Below are positions 13,901 to 27,077 of a stretch of 64,000 nt of DNA, one piece after another. How positions within the stretch are numbered: the first letter of the stretch is position 1; every line of letters begins with the position of its first letter. The notes under the pieces are model-generated. The model did no database searches. It saw nothing but the letters and a program-made list of their open reading frames with translations, and was not told the origin of the DNA. The DNA is taken from positions 7,371,338 to 7,435,337 of the forward strand of contig NC_088302.1 of NCBI RefSeq assembly GCF_032854445.1. Reading direction: 5' to 3'. A program made the position numbers and the translations under genes. The DNA is from Liolophura sinensis. Taxonomy: Eukaryota > Mollusca > Polyplacophora > Chitonida > Chitonidae.

Positions 13901-15835
13901 CTGAGGTTGAAGATATCCCAACCATGGTGCTCAAGTTTATAGCATTGCAACATTGACTTTGAAGTTGTCCATTATTAAATAAAAGGATCAAAGAATTGTA
14001 CAACACAATATAAAATCCAGCCCTAAAGTTTTGGTATCCACTTTATACTCTATATGTTGTTTCACACCACAAACAGTATATACATGTAGCTAAAATTGCA
14101 CAGTTGCTTAGTATGTTAATGTATCAGTGCATATATTCCAATAAGGTGTTAAAAGCTGCTACAGATTTATACATCGTATGTTGTGTATATGTTCACTAAA
14201 AGCAGACATTAGTTATGTCCCTGCGGATGAAATGAGAGATTTATATGTGTGGGTAGTCTTCATGGATGGCCAGTGTAATGTGAGTATTAAAAAGGTTTTC
14301 TGAGCTTTATAACAAACACAGGAATGACAGGGATCTTGGGGTATTTTGTTACAGGATAGCCAGACAGTTTTATGGGGCAGTTAGAAACAAAAGAGGAAAA
14401 CTGAGAGGGCACCAGGGAAACTGATATGTTTTATTGATCTCGTAATGAGCTGGAACTAATGGATGGGACTGGATGGAGAAAATAATATCATGAGGGTATC
14501 GCATGTGGAAGAGCCATCAAGATACTGAGTATCTAACGGTTTACGTAACATAGCCATGAAGCTGAGAGCTAGAGATGTAGTCTGCTTAAGGGAATGACTC
14601 AGTATAGAGAGGCTGTTGAAACCTCTCAACTTAAACTTCTGACTCACTAGAAGGAAACATTGATCCGTTTTGATGATCTTTAACCAGTTTGACCTGTTGG
14701 TGAGCACAAATAGCAGACAGCAGTGTTATGGTGATCTGCAGGAACCGTTTTTCACATCAGACTGGAAACATTCATCAGTTGCCTCAGTAAATTAAGCATA
14801 GATTTACATCTGATAAGGAATATGAACTGTGATGTAATGTAAAAAACTTCCCACTGAAAACATGTCCTTTTGATTTATTTTATGTACTATTAGATGTACT
14901 TGCATTAAAAGCAAGTTATATGTGTAAAATACACTGAAGCTTGGAGTTTTATGTTTGCCTCATTTTTAGCAAAGGACAAAGTTGTAGTGTTGACGGGAGA
15001 ATTCCAAAAATTCAAGATGTTATGATGTACATGCATACATGTTTTTACAACACTGCCACTTTTAGTAAATGGCAAACTATTATCGTCTGTTCAGAGAATA
15101 CTCAATAGAAAAAGCAGATGGTGTTTAAATTCTGACATTTAAGTACATGAACATATAGTATAGTGCTCTATTGACAGCTCAGACATGTACAGCTAGAAAG
15201 GCCAGGCCCACTCCTTTACTGTGTTACTGCATTGTTGTGGCTTGTGTGGTCACTTAATTGACCCCAGTACTATTGTTAAACCTTCAAAATCACTTCCTGC
15301 CTGGTACATTGTACATATGTGCATGTGTTACACTTTCACATCCTTATCTCAGTGACCACTTGTACGTCCAAGTTCATGTCTACAAAGGGCTACCAGCATA
15401 ACTGTGACTCAAGTTTAGAATTGATTGTGTAACTATTTTGAGACTTTGAGATTTTGGCTGTACATGTACATGTACCTCTGATGCTAAGTAAATCAAATAT
15501 TTCTATATTTCTAGCAATATTCATGTACATATTAACATTTACATATATTTGTTTTTAACATGTGCTAGAATTTTGGATCAAAATGAAGTTAAGGCATTAT
15601 TTACTTGTAGTGTACATGTATATGTAGACATAATAACTAATGTGAAAACAGACTTATTAGGAAGCAATAATGCACAAAGAAAAAGTATTATCACCTTAAT
15701 CTGTTATTGTGTGTAGCCTTAAAGCTCAGAATACATAAGAGCTCAATATTCAACTCAACTGTTGTGTCTAAACCTAAGACAGACTCAACTGGAGTTGTAA
15801 TCCATTCTTTTGTGTGTGCCAATTCAATCCAAAGT

Positions 15836-15998
15836 CGGGGGGACCTCTGTAGCCAATGTGTTTGGCACTACCCAGGTCTGCCAGCAACCTGTGGATGATC
15901 GTGGGTTTCCCTCGGTTTCTTCCATAATGCTGGCCGCCACCGTATAAGTGAAATATTCTTGAATATGGCGTTAAACACCAATCAGGTAAATAAATCAA
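15836..15998 (+). mobile_element. SINE family 1 copy with internal deletion and 12-bp target-site duplication
   Basis: The insertion is flanked by the identical 12-mer tcaatccaaagt at 15824-15835 and 15999-16010. The head (ggggggacctctgtagcc) is kept, but the B-box region is missing: sequence jumps from the head to aggtctgccagcaacctg, then runs to the normal tail. Confidence 0.85.
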
Positions 15999-16668
15999 TC
16001 AATCCAAAGTGGTATTACCATCAGTAAGTGGGACCAACTGCAAACAACCAGTTTAGTTGAACTGAAAGGAATACTAAGCTCTCGTGTAAGCTAAGCTTAA
16101 GTATCGCAGCCAGTGAAACTCCAGTTATTTTTCCTTGAGTACATACAGTTATGTTTCCATTAAAATTCATCAGTTACAGATTTAACTCGATTCGGTCAAA
16201 AAGAAGCGTGAACGTTCCTTGGGTTGCATGAACTTCATTTATATTACATTAAGTTGCTCTCTGTTGTGTGCAAATGTTCAAAAACTGAAAGGTGGTCAAG
16301 AAATTTTTCGACAGAAAACTGTATTCATAGAATCTCAGGAAGGCTGCAGTATGTACACATAGAGTGTATGGCCAGTCAGTGCCAGTGACAGCAAACAGGC
16401 TAATGTATGCTGATTGTGGGCAAAGATTGAGGTTAGGCCACTGTGAAATGTGGCAGTTTAAGGTGAAATAGGCAGCCATGTCACAGCATTACAATTGGCC
16501 AGCCTAATTTGTCTGCCATAATGGGGCATTAAGATGGCCTGTAAATTTAACCTGCTGGTGTTAAATTCCTAATTACCGCAGCAGGTACATTTGCAGAAGA
16601 ATGAGAAACAAAAGCTTCTCTGAGTCAGGGATACGGTGTTTACTGTATGGGTTGTTCATGTATATATA

Positions 16669-16953
16669 CTCAACAAAAATATAAACACACGAAGCAATTT
16701 TATATATTTTTTTCTCTCATTAGGCCTACTATATAACGTGTAACTCAATAATTAAGAATTCATTATCAATTGTGTCATCAATTTCCACCAGATTTTAGGA
16801 CAATAATCCAGAAACCATGTCAACGTGAAAACAGAGCGGTCGGTGATCTCTTCGTGGTAATGAATGCATACCCTAGCTGTTGAGATGGCACGTTATATAA
16901 TACCGAGAGAAAACAATATAAAATTTCATTCGTGCGTTTATATTTTTGTTGAG
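16669..16953. mobile_element. Tc1/mariner-type MITE, 285 bp, TA flanks
   Basis: Terminal inverted repeats of 25 bp with one mismatch (ctcaacaaaaatataaacac at left, matched by the complement of gtttatatttttgttgag at right) and a weaker extension inward. TA dinucleotides flank both ends (16667-16668 and 16954-16955). The terminal motif CTCAACAAAAATATAAACGC is known to me from Tc1-like elements of fish and invertebrates. No transposase frame is present, so it is non-autonomous. Confidence 0.85.
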
Positions 16954-17440
16954 TATACATGTGCGGGTGAAAATGATCAGCTTCTGAGTTTTCAGTGGTT
17001 TTTCTCTGGGACCACGGTGGTGATGTGTTTGTTAATTCTGTATATTTACTGTGGGTAGATCTATCCATGTAGGTGTCAATACAGCTAGCTGTAGACTTGC
17101 AGAGAAGGGCTAGAAACCAATACCCTAAATGTAATTTTTTGTCATCATTTGTAATATGTTTCATTTGTTGTTATCCTAGTAATCTCACAGAGTTCGAGAA
17201 ATACAAAGTAAATTCTGACATCTCAGACACCTTCTTGATTGGCCACTAATTGGGGTTTCTATCCAGGGTCCCAAGATGGCTTATTGTGGGTCTGAGGGAA
17301 GCTGGGATGTCTGGTTACAATTCTGTGGTGTTAGAGGTAATTGTCTTGTCTGCTGTTCTGGGAAATGATTTATCAGCCAAGTTTGGGAGCTGGAGGGACT
17401 AAGGAAACCCATGCAATTTACTAATTAGAGGTTTTCTAAA

Positions 17441-17600
17441 ATTACCCCAGAAAGACGGGCACTTCCTGCCAGCAAGACGGGGGCAATTGACGCCCTCGCT
17501 GCAGTGTTGATGCAACACTAATTCCAGCTGTTGAAAAGCGAATGCCGCTGGCCGTGATTACCATTTCTCAGCGTGGGGCAGGTCTTACATAACTGTGACA
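17441..17600. promoter_or_regulatory. CpG-richer island within intron 1, possible enhancer
   Basis: At least eight CpG sites fall in about 130 bp, in an otherwise CpG-poor setting, next to TAATTA-type homeobox-like sites and a CAGCTG. There is no open frame of note. Regulatory function is inference. Confidence 0.2.
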
Positions 17601-18099
17601 GATTCTGAGGTTCTAAATCGACACAGCTAGTGCATGCACCACAGAAATTTGTTTAGATTTTATCGATGCCAGCCTTGGCATAAGTGGGTAATTTATGTCG
17701 CCTACATCATTGGCACACTCTGTGTCTGATGAACACACAATCTCTATCACTCAGGTTCCATTTTTTTTAGATACGGAAGCAGAAAGACAAAAAATGGTTT
17801 ATTGTAGCAGCTGCAGGTTTCATGGCTGGCCCTACTTTTGATGTTGTAGGATTTCCCTGTCCTAACCAGAGATGGTCTGTCACTGACAGATGGTGAATGT
17901 GTGCATGCTGCATGTCTGCAAATCAATCCTTAACACAAAAAAGTCTTCAAGATTGTTAAACCACAATAGAAAGAACCAGCTGTGTTTTACACATTGCAGC
18001 TCAAGAGAATCCCACCTGCTGCTTTTTCTGAGAACTAATTAAGAACATGTCTCCTTTGTGCGTGTACTATAATTGTAATGGACTTTCAATTTTGATACA

Positions 18100-18187
18100 G
18101 TTTCCTCCCACCATAATGTTGGCCGCCGTTGCATAAGTGAAATATTCTTGAGTACGGTGTAAAACACCAATCAAATAAATAAATAAA
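18100..18187 (+). mobile_element. SINE family 1, 3' fragment with 12-bp target-site duplication
   Basis: Only the last 88 bp of the family (gtttcctcccaccataatg to aaataaataaa) are present. The identical 12-mer tcaattttgata lies at 18086-18097 and 18188-18199, showing that the fragment inserted in this truncated form. Confidence 0.85.
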
Positions 18188-19266
18188 TCAATTTTGATAA
18201 TACTACATGCAGATACATCTGATGTACTTTGCAGTTTCTTTATATCATGGAAGGAAAAATACGATTTACTTGTTTGATTGAAGACTGGTTTGTGTTGGAC
18301 AAGATATTTTTCCTGTAAAAAAATTCCTATCATTAAGTACCCTAAACCTTTTCACATATGAAACAGCAACTTTCAGTGCAATTTCAGAACATTGGTTGGA
18401 TTTCCCAATTTCAAGGCCTCTGAAAAAGTATAATTTCACCAGTCATCACCAAATAATGCCTTCAAAGTATGCTTGAATAAACACCTTGCAAACATGCAAA
18501 AAGGTTGAAGAATTAGGGTAAGGCTGAAATGAGCAATGCTGATCAAGCCAGTGTTACTGTAAACCCTAATTATTGGTTCACAAGGCTGACCTGACACTTT
18601 TAGTTCCTATAGACATTGGTCGACACAGTGTCAAACACTATATTTACTTAATTCTCTATCAAGTCGATTTTGTAGTATTTAGACTTGGGTACTTCAAAAT
18701 CTTAATATCCCTGGTAAAGAAGTTGAATCCACAGTAAATACAATACCTAGTCATTCAGGTACATGTATGTATTATGTGTAAATGATGTAGCTCAAATATT
18801 ATACTTGAGTTTCTTTCATGAATCGATTTTATTAACTTGCTGTACAACAGTGAGTATTGGACTAACAAATTTGTCAATTAGCTTATGGACAGAAGGCCAC
18901 ATTTTATTAAATATGAGCACTTTGTGAGGAAATTGATGAGTATGCATTTATTACAGGACATGAAAATTGATTTGCATGATTCAAACATTATTTATTACAA
19001 CATGTTTATCTACATTTAGCTAGTATATGTAATTAAAAGTCTTGATAAGAATGCTAGGAATTGCGTAAGACACAAAAGTCACGTATAAATAAACAGCAGT
19101 TACACGTATCAAGGTTTTCAAAACGAATTTGGGGCAGAAAATAATATGACTGAAGAAAAAATTTTGCAAATTTTAAATTGATATTAAACAGTCTACACGT
19201 GCATGTTAAGTTTTGTGTGACATTCTGTACCAAGTGACATATGTAATAAGTGATGATACACTGTTA

Positions 19267-20260
19267 ATGAGTCTTGTATCGGAGCATCTTCCCATACATT
19301 GTGCATGTAGTGCCAGCCTGCAAACAGTTGATGTTGTGTAAGTCTTGTATCCGAGCATCTCCCCATACATTGTGCATGTAGTGCCAGCCTGCAAACGGTT
19401 GATGTTGTGTAAGTCTTGTATCCGAGCATCTCAACACACATTGTGCATGTAGTGCCAGCCTGCAAACGGTTGATGTTGTGTAAGTCTTGTATCCGAGCAT
19501 CTCCACACACATTGTGCATGTAGTAGCAGCCTGCAAACGGTTGATGTTGTGTAAGTCTTGTATCCGAGCATTGTGCATGTAGTACCAGCCTGCAAACAGT
19601 TGATGTTGTGTAAGTCTTGTATCCGAGCATCTCAACACACATTGTGCATGTAGTACCAGCCTGCAAACGGTTGATGTTGTGTAAGTCTTGTATCCGAGCA
19701 TTGTGCATGTAGTACCAGCCTGCAAACGGTTGATGTTGTGTAAGTCTTGTATCCGAGCATTTCCACACACATTGTGCATGTAGTACCAGCCTGCAAACGG
19801 TTGATGTTGTGTAAGTCTTGTATCCGAGCATCTCCACACACATTGTGCATGTAGTACCAGCCTGCAAACGGTTGATGTTGTGTAAGTCTTGTATCCGAGC
19901 ATTGTGCATGTAGTACCAGCCTGCAAACGGTTGATGTTGTGTAAGTCTTGTATCCGAGCATTTCCACACACATTGTGCATGTAGTACCAGCCTGCAAACG
20001 GTTGATGTTGTGTAAGTCTTGTATCTGAGCATTGTGCATGTAGTACCAGCCTGCAAACGGTTGATGTTGTGTAAGTCTTGTATCCGAGCATCTCAACACA
20101 CATTGTGCATGTAGTACCAGCCTGCAAACGGTTGATGTTGTGTAAGTCTTGTATCCGAGCATCTCCACACACATTGTGCATGTAGTGCCAACCTGCAAAC
20201 GGTTGATGTTGTGTAATCCTTGTATTCGAGCATCTCCACATACATTGTCCTTGTACTACA
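19267..20260. repeat. 71/59-bp minisatellite with higher-order structure
   Basis: Fourteen units plus a partial one. Long (71 bp) units start at 19267, 19338, 19409, 19480, 19610, 19740, 19811, 19941, 20071 and 20142. Short (59 bp) units start at 19551, 19681, 19882 and 20012 and lack 12 bp between two CAT triplets. The partial last unit starts at 20213. The order S-L-S-L-L occurs twice (19551-19881 and 19882-20212, 331 bp each). Minus-strand frames are open through most of the array because the unit lacks stop codons, so long apparent peptides there are not taken as genes. Confidence 0.95.
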
Positions 20261-23200
20261 TGTTCCTGGGGTCTAAAATGCATGGATTCTGAAATATGTT
20301 AATGAATAGACAATGTTCATCAGTCTTGTTAATCAGACAATCTGTTTTGACACCTGTGTGTAGATGTTTGCTCCTTTTTGTTGGTATCCGAGAGGTATTT
20401 CACACTACATAAAACATGCAAGAGCAGGTCATGTGTTGGTTGTGAATACAAGACTGTGTACTTGCTGGTATCGCATTGCCTCATTCATGATATACAGATT
20501 ACTATTGCATGAGCAGGATATTACACATGTTTTCTCACAAATCTGGTATTTTTGTCATTGATGAGTAATAGTAACCGCCAAGGTGAATTCTTACCTGCCC
20601 ATTAGTTGCAAATTTAAACATATACCTGACAACATATAAGATGTATTATAGGTCTTCTCTGAGTACCAGTTTTCTGTATGTGCACTGTCTAGGCGGGAAT
20701 GTTGAGGTGGGGTGACTTTAACAGAGAGATCCCTGGAGGGAATTGAAGCTTGGACACTTGTGGCCTGGGTTATTGTCAGACAGTCAGTGCTAGAAACCTT
20801 AGACACCACAACTGACATGTGAATGTTCACAGACATTTAGTTAAGGGTGGTCTTAAGGGGCACCCAGTGACCCCAAATACTTAACATGTGTGTGAAAGTT
20901 TACATTAACAAGTATTTTAAGAAATATCTCCATTGATAAGTTGAAATTCAGATGTGAAAATTACAACCTCTTTTGTGTGTATCCACGGAACCAAAAATTG
21001 CTCAGAAACATTAGCCCTAGGCCTAGGCTTTATCTTGATGAGACGATTTCTTTTATGACAGAGAAAATCCTTTCTCTCACCATACACATCAGCACAGCAT
21101 TAAACACACACAGTTTTGTGTTGGTGGGATTCAAGAGCTGTGTATATATTAATTTTATCTAGAAGTGTCTTTCTGCTGTTAGTAAAACTTTCAAGGTTCA
21201 TATAAGGTATTCATGAAAGAGGACATTTACTATGTACTTTGATCAGAAACACTATAGGAATGATATATGGTCCAGTATTTTCAAGGATAGGTTTTCAGGC
21301 TGTATGCACACCCAGAGACCTGTCATTAAACAGTACATAAATCAAAACAAAGTCTAGTGTCAAGAATGTTACCGTCCAGTGGATGCAATGATTGCTGCTT
21401 ATCGATATCAAACCACAGAGATCAGTGTTGCTTAAGGGAAAAAATGTTGGTTTATGTCTCCGCTATTAATTTACTACAAGTGTTGAGATGTACATGTAAA
21501 ATGTCACTTTGCACCTTAGTCATGACATATAAGGTGTGCAGACAGTGCATCAGGAGTGGCATACATAGTTAAGACATGACTGTCATCATATGTGTGTGGA
21601 CTCTCAACATCTTAATGGGCTCAAGGACTGTTTTACCCAAAGTTGCTAAGTCCCTGACCAATTCAGTCACAATGAGTTTGAATCCAGTGCTAAATTTCTC
21701 TTTTTATAATGTACATGTGTTATATCGGCACTCTTCACCAAAACACAAATCTAAAATTCATGAATGAAGCATTATACATGTGTACCAATGAATTCTATCA
21801 GTAAGTCATATAAATCTGTATGTCAGATTGATACGTAAATGTTTGTAGCTTTTAGTATCACCTCAGGAGATCAAGCATTTAAAACTTAATGTACTCAATC
21901 CAAACATTTGTGTTCAGTGTTAACCATTCTTGGGACATATTCAGAACTTTCTTACATCTTGTTACGAAATCAGTTCAGATTCCCTAGACCATGAGGTACA
22001 GGTTTTGTCACAGTTTTACTCTAGCCATGTTATCAGTTGACATTCCTTTATACATATGTGGTCTGGCTGCTGAAAGCCTTTACACCCTGTATACACTTCC
22101 CATGACACATTTATACTTTCCACCTTAGTCTCCACCTGCTCTAATTTATCCTCCACCCAACTAGTATTTGCCTCACCCTCAAAAAGGAAGTAAAAATGTC
22201 AGGGTTGTCATCTCCTGCCCATGTCAAGCTGATCATTGTGTAAACTCCTATGTCCTTGGCCAGTACCAAAGGTGTCTGTGGAATTCTGTGGGGTATACTG
22301 TACATTATAAAAACGTTTTGGGCAAATTATTTTTCCTTTAGGACATGGTATTTGTTGAAATTTTACAATTTGAAATATTTTGACTATATGTGTTGAATAA
22401 ACTGTGGATGGGGTGGTAACAAGTTGATTGTTACAACCTTTAAATCTGTCAGAAAAGATGTATAAAATTTATGTAATGAACAAATTTACATAAAACACAT
22501 GTACATGTACTCATTTTTCACAAACTTCTTTCAAATCATAGTTCGTATATAATCTGTTTTGTGATGAGTTAAAAACTGCATGTGCAGAAGTGCTTGCATT
22601 TTCATGAATGGCATTTCATTTTTAATACAGGAGACTTTACCTGATCCTCTTCAGAATTCTGTACATGCCAATATGTCTGTATGTCATTACTTAAGATGCA
22701 TTTATTTTTCCAACTTCTGGGAAAGTTAAGACACACATACATGTACACACAGTCTCATAACTTGTTCACTAGGAAAGGCAACTGAAGGTTTTATAAGAAC
22801 AGAAGTCAGAACGTTACAGTTTTAGCTGGATGGATTTGTATCTCTTAAGGATATCTCACCTGCAGTGTGTTATTTTGAAGAGTTAATTAAATAATAATCA
22901 ATACCAAAATTGGTTTTGGAATGTGAATCTTCTGGCAAATTCCCATTCCTACCCTGAAGGAATGGTGTTAACGCAATTGACCAGCTACCTTATCCTCTGC
23001 TTACCAAATGTAAGATGGTTAAAATTGCCTGAAAACCCCATTATGAATGATATGGAAGTCTGAAGCTCTCAGCTACCTGCCAAAGTTGAGTAAATTATTT
23101 CCATCACTGAGACAGTAATGTGTTTTCAACACCTGAATAGAGTAGTCTGTCAGTGGGATACTTGGCTTAATGTGCATGTAGGCTTGAAATACTTCTGTCT

Positions 23201-25611
23201 TGACCCACAGCTGCATGTGCATGGGATGATTGAAATTGTCACTGTCAAAATCCATACTATGATCATTATGAGTGGTACACAAATATAACGAGCTTTTAAG
23301 TTTACCAGACACAATCTTTCCATCAATAATTGAGGAAATAAGAAGAGTTTCAACTGCATAAAGGACGTGCATTCCTGTAGCCATTGCTACGGAAAACCAT
23401 GTGGATTAAAGCAAGTGAACCTTGATGTTCGTCAGAGTTTTTAACAATTTAAAAATTAAAATTTGTCAGTACCGCCTGTATGGGCTGCATTAGAAGTTTT
23501 CATTGGTTGTTGACTGTGTGGGTGTAAAGAATGACCTGTCAAGGTACTGTGAAGATACAAAGCCAGTGTCTTCATGTTCCTGACCCACAGCAGCGAGTTG
23601 GACAGTTCTTATCCAAGGCCCATGGTGGTCCTTGATGAACGATGATCTATGTTAAATTGCTAGCACTTAACTATCTTGATACTGCCTGATAGATTGTCAG
23701 ATTTATTGGCTCTGATTCACTCAGTATCCATAACCCCTGCTGGTTTCTTGAACAAAAAGACTGGGCATGAAGTTCCTGGCTCTCACTTCACCTCTGGTGT
23801 TGGCATCTTCTGACACCTTCATGATAACACCCAGTCTGCCCTGTGTTTTAAAGTCTCTGCCCTGCCCTTGGCCAGATAAGACACCCTCCTCATCAATTTT
23901 CAAGTGGATAAGACCAGTGCCTTTTGGACAGTTCAGTTTGGTGGAAAATTAGTTAGTTTGTGTTCTGTACATGTAGGTTTGTGTTACAGTACACATGGCA
24001 GACACCTGGAGGAGTGGAACTGCTGTTTAGGATGAGGATTGGTCAACAGAAGCACTTCTCACCTTGACACTTCATTAGGGGCTTAACTCACAAGAACTGT
24101 TTGTACAAGACTCTCGGCACCCTATACATCAGGACGACCAATAACTGGGCTGTCAGCCCTAAGGCTAAACCCGACCCCAGCCAGTCCCCAGGTGATTATT
24201 ACCTGACCCTCCCAAGGTACCAGGGACCCCCTGATTTGCTGTTTTAACTGTACCCTCAAATTGACCCTGTCCATCAAAATACCAGTTATATATAGATGAA
24301 AGACAGTCCGTTCTTAAGCATTTGGGTTTTCTGTACATAAATACATTTAAGCCAAATCTGTAGGGGAAAAAAAAACCTCTTGCCTTGGATGTTTGGATGA
24401 AGTGTCCTCCAGTGGTCTAAGTTTACAACTGTAGCCCTTCAAATTCCAGATTTTCAAGTAGGTGTAACATTTTCTAGGTTTGGGATCACTGAAGGCCACA
24501 AGATTCTTGGACACAAGTATTGATGTCCATGTTAAAAAAAAGTACATCAGGAATGTCAAGTTTAGCCTTCAAACAAAGTCATCTGAGACACATGTGTGTC
24601 AAGAAAATTAAATCCAGTCCAAAACTTTACATACTATATCATCATCTTGGTGAGTTTTTATTTCCAAAACATACACAACATATATGTGTGTGCTTTTTAC
24701 CCATATTGTTTTCTCGTCGTGGTGTTTGAAATATTTGCATTATTAGCATAGATGCTCTTTATCTTTCATGTGAAGTACAGTGGATTACTTTCTGCACAGA
24801 GGTGTAGGGATTTGGATATTCTGGATATATATCCAAATACCAGTTAGTGGTTTTAGGTATGCCATCATTTAGGACTGTTTATCAGTGTGTGAATGTGTTT
24901 TGGGTAAATTCAAGTGCTGTTGCATAATGTTCAACTAGGCAAAGGTCACCGAGATATTAGCCTACATGTGGATGTAAGGGAAACCCTGGTAGTGAAAATA
25001 GTCAATTAACACAATAGACCTCCTGTTGACAGGATGCGTACAGGAAGCATTAAGAGAGTCCTGCGCCCTAGTAAATGTGCAAGCATGCTGGGTGGTGCCA
25101 CAGATTATGTATTGTTGTAGCCCCCCCTCCCCTCGTTTCTTCAAGTATTTGTAAGTTACTGTACCTGCATATGTGAAAGGTTCTATAGTAAGCCATGTGT
25201 TTTGGAGATCTGTAGGGCTCTGTTATAGAAGGCTCTTGTATTGTAAGTGCAGTTGGTGCAAGCATATGAGCGAACCTGATTTAGTGCAATGTTTGGTTCA
25301 TTGAGATAGAAGATTTGGCTATGTATGTATGTAGGCCTAACCTAATACTTTCCCTTTTGTGAATGAGTCACTCAGCAAGCAAAAGGAAGCGTGGAGTGGA
25401 TGTATATGTAATAATTAAGTGGATGTCAGATATCATTCAGTAACCTCATTTGTTTTCAGGACCTTATTGCAACTTTAACTCTCTAATCTGTAAGTGTTAT
25501 ATTACCTCCATGCGTCAGTATTGCACACGAAACCTTCATGAAGGTTATAACAGTAACAATAGCCATCAGGACTACGTGTACTCTTACTGGAAATCTTCAA
25601 CACTGTTGAAG

Positions 25612-25842
25612 CATGAACGGGATACGGCAACGACTGGTTGACCCGTATCAGTATAATGGCTTGGGTGGGGTGGCTTACTTGCCATCGGTAAGTCGTCTCA
25701 GCTAAGCAGCACTAAATAAACAGTAGTGGAAATGTGTCCTGCAACAAGCAGGCACATTACATGCACTCTAAGGACTCCTTCGTCGTCATATCAATGAAAA
25801 ATTGTTAAGTATGACTTTAAACCCCAAGCACTCACTCACTTT
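25612..25842 (+). mobile_element. SINE family 2 copy, 5'-truncated
   Basis: The sense strand reads gatacggcaacgactggttg, acccgtatcagtataatggc, through ttcgtcgtcatatcaatgaa to the tail taaaccccaagcactcactc. It matches the complement of the 50262-50578 copy over about 230 bp. The tRNA-like head is missing. Confidence 0.8.
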
Positions 25843-26595
25843 AAAATATTGAAAACAGCAAAAACATAGGAACCATTTTGCAACAAGATACATATGTATG
25901 TAGTAGAAATGCACAAGTCGCTCTACAAATACACAACCTAATACTTAGTATCTTAAAAATTTAAATTTGGTTATGTAAATGTCTTACAATAAGGACTGTT
26001 GGACAAGTAGCTAATTGGACTTTTTTACATGTGGACCCCAAATAGAAGAGGTCTTAGCACTCACTCCACACCCCTACAGTACTCCCTCATCATGTTGAAA
26101 AAACAAACATTGCTACAGACTGTAGTGCCTGGCCTAATTAGGAGCAGTCAGGATCAATTTTGGATGCAATTCTTATCCACTAAAATAACAAAGCTTTCAT
26201 GCAATATTATTGTGTCTGGGTCAGTGTTATCTCCTTGTATTCACACAGACTCTACCTAGATGAACTGTAATCAAATTACTGGGTTTAATGCTCATGTCTG
26301 CTCCACCCCATTCAAAACAAACAAGTCAGTGAATACTGGCAATTTAAAATGAATGTAATACTAATTTGGATGTGTGCTTGACATATTTAAATGTGAAGAC
26401 ACATGTCTTTCATGTAAATATTTGGAAAGAATGTGCAAGGTCAGTGAAAAGCAAAGCTGTTGCGAAGGGCAGTAGAGGAACTGGAAAGGCAATGATCTAG
26501 GATTGTAAAGTAGATGTAAATTGGATTACTAGGAAAACACTGCTGGACTTTACTGTACTTAATACATGTAACTCCTTGTGTTGTTGGATAAAATT

Positions 26596-27077
26596 GATAT
26601 CACTTTATATGTGCCTATCCCTGATATCACTTTACATGTGCCTAGGGGCCTCCGTGGCTCATTTGGTTAGCGCGCTAGTACAGTGTAATGACCCAGGAGT
26701 CTCTCAACAATGCGGTCGCTGTGAGTTCAAGTCCAGCTTATGCTGGCTTCCTCTCCGGCCGTAAATGGGAAGGTCTGCCAGCAACCTGCGGATGGTCGTG
26801 GGTTTACCCTGGGCTATAAGTGAAATCTTAAGTACGGTGTAAAATACCAATCAAATAAATAAATCAAATACATGTGCCTAACCCTGATATCACTTTCTAT
26901 GTGCCTAACACTGATATCACTTTACATTTGCCTAACCCTGATATCACTTTTCATGTGCCTAACCCTGATATCACTTTACATGTGCCCAACCCTGATATCA
27001 CTTTTCATATGTCCAACCCTGATATCACTTTACCTGTGCCTAACCCTGATATCACTTTTCATGTGCCTAACCCTGCA
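26596..27077. repeat. 27-bp minisatellite, interrupted by a SINE
   Basis: The unit is ctgatatcactttacatgtg plus cctaacc. Nearly two units lie before 26645 and about seven and a half after 26868. Because 27 is divisible by three, both LISLYMCLT-type and PDITFHVPN-type peptides run through it. I treat this as simple repeat, not coding sequence. Confidence 0.95.
26645..26868 (+). mobile_element. SINE family 1, near full length, inside a minisatellite
   Basis: It starts at the family 5' end (ggggcctccgtggctcattt), has A-box-like tggctcatttggttagcg and B-box gagttcaagtcc, and ends in the shared tail with a small deletion (gggctataagtgaaatctta). tacatgtgccta lies on both sides (26633-26644 and 26869-26880) and could be a 12-bp target duplication, although the minisatellite unit itself contains it. 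Confidence 0.93.

Noticed and set aside
19193-20283. Long minus-strand reading frames (up to about 339 codons) over the minisatellite
   Set aside because: They arise because the 71/59-bp unit has no stops in most frames. Several overlapping frames are open at once and the peptides simply cycle.
26645-26740. tRNA-like A and B boxes
   Set aside because: They belong to SINE heads. The cloverleaf is not maintained and the sequence continues into the SINE body, so no functional tRNA is called.
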